Under the pieces are notes generated by a model. That model was not told the DNA's origin. It was given only the letters and a program-made list of their open reading frames with translations, and searched no databases. From assembly GCA_963841455.1 (NCBI GenBank), contig CAWJCU010000005.1, forward strand, positions 62,001 to 126,000: a stretch of DNA of 64,000 nucleotides, in the 5' to 3' direction. Positions 61,915 through 64,000 of the stretch are shown in pieces. The first letter of the stretch is position 1; every line of letters starts with the position of its first letter. Made by a program: the position numbers and the translations under genes. Source of the DNA: JAWVFM01 sp963841455 (lineage in GTDB: Bacteria; Actinomycetota; Thermoleophilia; Solirubrobacterales; 70-9).

Positions 61915-62637
61915 GTGGCGCATACACGCACATCGAGCAAGGCCCCGCTGGAGGGGCGGCGGAGCTCCTCCCGCAGCGAGGCGGCCGAGGATTACGTCAA
62001 GGCGATCTACGCCCTCGCCCACCGGATCGACGGACCGGTGCCCACCTCGGCCCTCGCGGAGCGCCTGGGCGTCGCGCCCTCGTCGGTGACCGCGATGCTC
62101 AAGCGCCTCGACGACGCCGGCCTGGTGCGGCACGAGCGCTATCACGGCGTCTCCCTGACGGCCAAGGGCGAGCGGCTCGCGCTCGAGGTCATCCGCCACC
62201 ACCGCCTGATCGAGTCCTTCCTCGCGGAGACCCTCGGCATGCCCTGGGACCGGGTGCACGACGAGGCCGAGGTGCTCGAGCATTACATCTCCGAGGACCT
62301 GGAGGGCCGCATCGCCGCGGCCCTCGGCAACCCCGAGCTCGACCCGCACGGCGATCCGATCCCGACGGCCGACCTGGATCTCGCCACGGACGCGACGATC
62401 CCGCTCTCGGAGCTCGAGCCCGGCCGCCGGGCGGTGTTCGCACGGGTCTCCGACTCCGATCCGGCGATGCTCCGCCACCTGACGGGACTTGGGATCGAGC
62501 CCGGGGCGCGCATCGAGGTCGTCGGCGCGGACCCGTTCGGCGGGCCTCTGAAGGTCGTCGCGGGCGGCGTCGAGCATGCGCTCGGCTCGGAGCTCGCCGC
62601 GAAGATGCGCGTGGAGCTGGCGGGGAGCGCCCCGTGA
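61915..62637 (+). CDS. DtxR-family metal-dependent repressor (MntR/IdeR type)
   Basis: A 240-residue regulator: winged helix (ALAERLGVAPSSVTAMLKRL), metal-binding and dimer region (RLIESFLAETLGMPWDRVHD with HDEAEVLEHYIS) and a C-terminal SH3-like FeoA domain (VSDSDPAMLRHLTGLGIEPG). The three-domain form is that of DtxR/IdeR, but the gene overlaps an Nramp transporter gene by 4 bp (GTGA), which favours manganese as co-repressor. An inverted repeat upstream supports self-control. Confidence 0.88.
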   Translation: MAHTRTSSKAPLEGRRSSSRSEAAEDYVKAIYALAHRIDGPVPTSALAERLGVAPSSVTAMLKRLDDAGLVRHERYHGVSLTAKGERLALEVIRHHRLIESFLAETLGMPWDRVHDEAEVLEHYISEDLEGRIAAALGNPELDPHGDPIPTADLDLATDATIPLSELEPGRRAVFARVSDSDPAMLRHLTGLGIEPGARIEVVGADPFGGPLKVVAGGVEHALGSELAAKMRVELAGSAP

Positions 62638-63992
62638 GGCCCCCGGTGGAGGCGCCGGCGGCCCCGCCGAGGCCGACCGAGGCGCCGAGCGCGAACGGGC
62701 ACCCGAACGGCATCGAGGACGTCCTACCCGGCGAGGCCGCCGTTGCGCGCGCCGCGAGGCGGTCGCTCGACGGCCACGCCAGGGGCTTCTCGCGCATCTG
62801 GCCGTTCCTCGGGCCCGCGTTCATCGCCGCCGTCGCCTACATCGACCCCGGAAACTTCGCGACCAACATCGCCGGCGGCGCGAAGTTCGGCTACCTCCTG
62901 CTCTGGGTCGTTCTCGGGGCGAACCTGATCGCGATGGTGGTGCAGACGCAGTCGGCGAAGCTCGGGATCGCCACGGGCAAGAACCTCGCCGAGGCCTGCC
63001 GCGAGACCTTCCCCCGGCCGGCGTCCCTCGGAATGTGGATCCAGGCCGAGCTGGTGGCGATGTCGACCGATGTCGCCGAGGTCGTCGGCGCTGCGCTGGG
63101 CCTCAACCTCCTGTTCGGGATCCCTTTGTTTCCGGCGGCGCTCGTGGCGGGGGCGGGGGCGTTTGGGATCCTGGCGCTGCAGCAGATGGGCTTCCGGCGT
63201 CTCGAAGCCGGGATCGCCGTTCTCGTCGGGGTGATCATCGTTTCGTTCGGGCTCGAGATCCTCTACGCGAGCCCCGACGCCGGACAGGTCGCCACGCACC
63301 TGTTCACGCCCGGCTTCAGCGGCACCGAAAGCATCCTGCTCACCACGGGAATCATCGGCGCGACCGTGATGCCGCACGTGATCTACCTCCACTCAGCGCT
63401 CACCCAGCGGCGGATCGTCGGGCGCAACAGCGACGAGCGCAGGCGCATCCTTCGCTTCGAGCGCATCGACGTGGTCATCGCGATGAGCCTCGCCGGCCTC
63501 GTGAACCTGGCGATGATGATCATGGCCGCCTCGCTCTTCCACGGCAGCGGCTTCACGGGCATCGACACGATCCAGGGGGCTTTCCACGGCCTCGAGAAGA
63601 CGGTCTCGAGCAACGCCGCGACGATCTTCGGCATCGCCCTGCTGGCATCCGGCTTCGCGTCGTCGTCGGTGGGGACGATGTCCGGCCAGGTGGTGATGCA
63701 GGGCTTCATCCGCCGGCGCATCCCGATCTTCCTCCGCCGCGCGCTCACGCTCGCGCCCGCCCTAATCGTCATCGCGATCGGCGTCAACCCGACCGACGCG
63801 CTCGTGATCAGCCAGGTCGTGCTCTCTTTCGGCATTCCCTTCGCGCTGGTGCCGCTCGTGCTGCTCACGCGCCGCAGGGACCTGATGGGGGGCCTTGTCA
63901 ATCCGTCGTGGCTCACAGCCCTCGTCGGCGTGCTCGCGTCGATCATCATCGCCCTGAACGTCTTCCTGCTCGAGCAGGTGTTCATCGGGTAA
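62634..63992 (+). CDS. mntH: Nramp-family Mn2+/Fe2+ transporter
   Basis: A 452-residue protein: about 55 disordered Pro/Ala-rich residues and then 11 helices. The metal-site motif DPGN is in AYIDPGNFATNI (helix 1) and the second half of the site in GATVMPHVIYLHSA (helix 6), both canonical, so it should transport Mn2+ or Fe2+ with protons. GTG start inside the stop of the DtxR-type regulator gene. The gene ends eight bases before the window end and is complete. Confidence 0.92.
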   Translation: MRPPVEAPAAPPRPTEAPSANGHPNGIEDVLPGEAAVARAARRSLDGHARGFSRIWPFLGPAFIAAVAYIDPGNFATNIAGGAKFGYLLLWVVLGANLIAMVVQTQSAKLGIATGKNLAEACRETFPRPASLGMWIQAELVAMSTDVAEVVGAALGLNLLFGIPLFPAALVAGAGAFGILALQQMGFRRLEAGIAVLVGVIIVSFGLEILYASPDAGQVATHLFTPGFSGTESILLTTGIIGATVMPHVIYLHSALTQRRIVGRNSDERRRILRFERIDVVIAMSLAGLVNLAMMIMAASLFHGSGFTGIDTIQGAFHGLEKTVSSNAATIFGIALLASGFASSSVGTMSGQVVMQGFIRRRIPIFLRRALTLAPALIVIAIGVNPTDALVISQVVLSFGIPFALVPLVLLTRRRDLMGGLVNPSWLTALVGVLASIIIALNVFLLEQVFIG

Positions 63993-64000
63993 TAGGCTGC

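Overview
The window is GC-rich throughout. It carries GTP-dependent PEP carboxykinase, an F420-type LLM oxidoreductase, a GAP-family membrane protein, actinobacterial-type LexA and DtxR/MntR boxes, many GTG starts, and secreted hydrolases with the short Ig-like repeats familiar from Thermoleophilia. This points to an actinomycetote, most likely of the Solirubrobacterales/Thermoleophilia. That placement rests on remembered resemblance, not on a search. I found no rRNA, tRNA, CRISPR array or insertion sequence.

Layout. 0-10 kb holds stress and housekeeping genes: a DUF255 thioredoxin-like protein, an ACT protein, a dioxygenase/hydrolase pair like MhqO-MhqD with an HxlR regulator, two overlapping trypsin-like proteases, and a MarR regulator facing an MMPL exporter across a perfect palindromic operator. 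10-16 kb holds a broken Rv2578c-like radical SAM gene with a LexA box, transporters, a broken acyl-CoA synthetase, and an HD protein. 16-20 kb holds a ferredoxin-sucD-sucC operon divergent from pckG. At 20.2-21 kb an XRE regulator overlaps a nucleotidyltransferase, a toxin-antitoxin-like pair. 21-37 kb is acyl-CoA metabolism mixed with regulators and oxidoreductases. 37-42 kb holds secreted proteins, a ClpS-like adaptor, a LysR gene and membrane proteins. 42-57 kb is a surface-glycan cluster: deacetylase, several GT2 enzymes, two GH26 enzymes, methyltransferase, flippase and large membrane proteins. 57-64 kb holds crotonyl-CoA carboxylase/reductase, a coiled-coil nuclease-like protein, YgfZ and a DtxR/MntR-Nramp operon.

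How the genes work together. Candidates for five catalytic steps of the ethylmalonyl-CoA pathway lie here but are dispersed: ccr (57.7 kb), ecm/meaA (35-37 kb), mcd (26.4 kb), mch (28.4 kb) and mcl (21.4 kb). With pckG and sucCD nearby, this suggests assimilation of acetyl-CoA, and gluconeogenesis, without isocitrate lyase.

Quality caveat. Eleven otherwise well-conserved genes carry thirteen small frameshifting indels in total, most of them single-base insertions and several in homopolymers. Uncorrected sequencing error is the simplest reading, so genes typed here as pseudogene may be intact in the organism.
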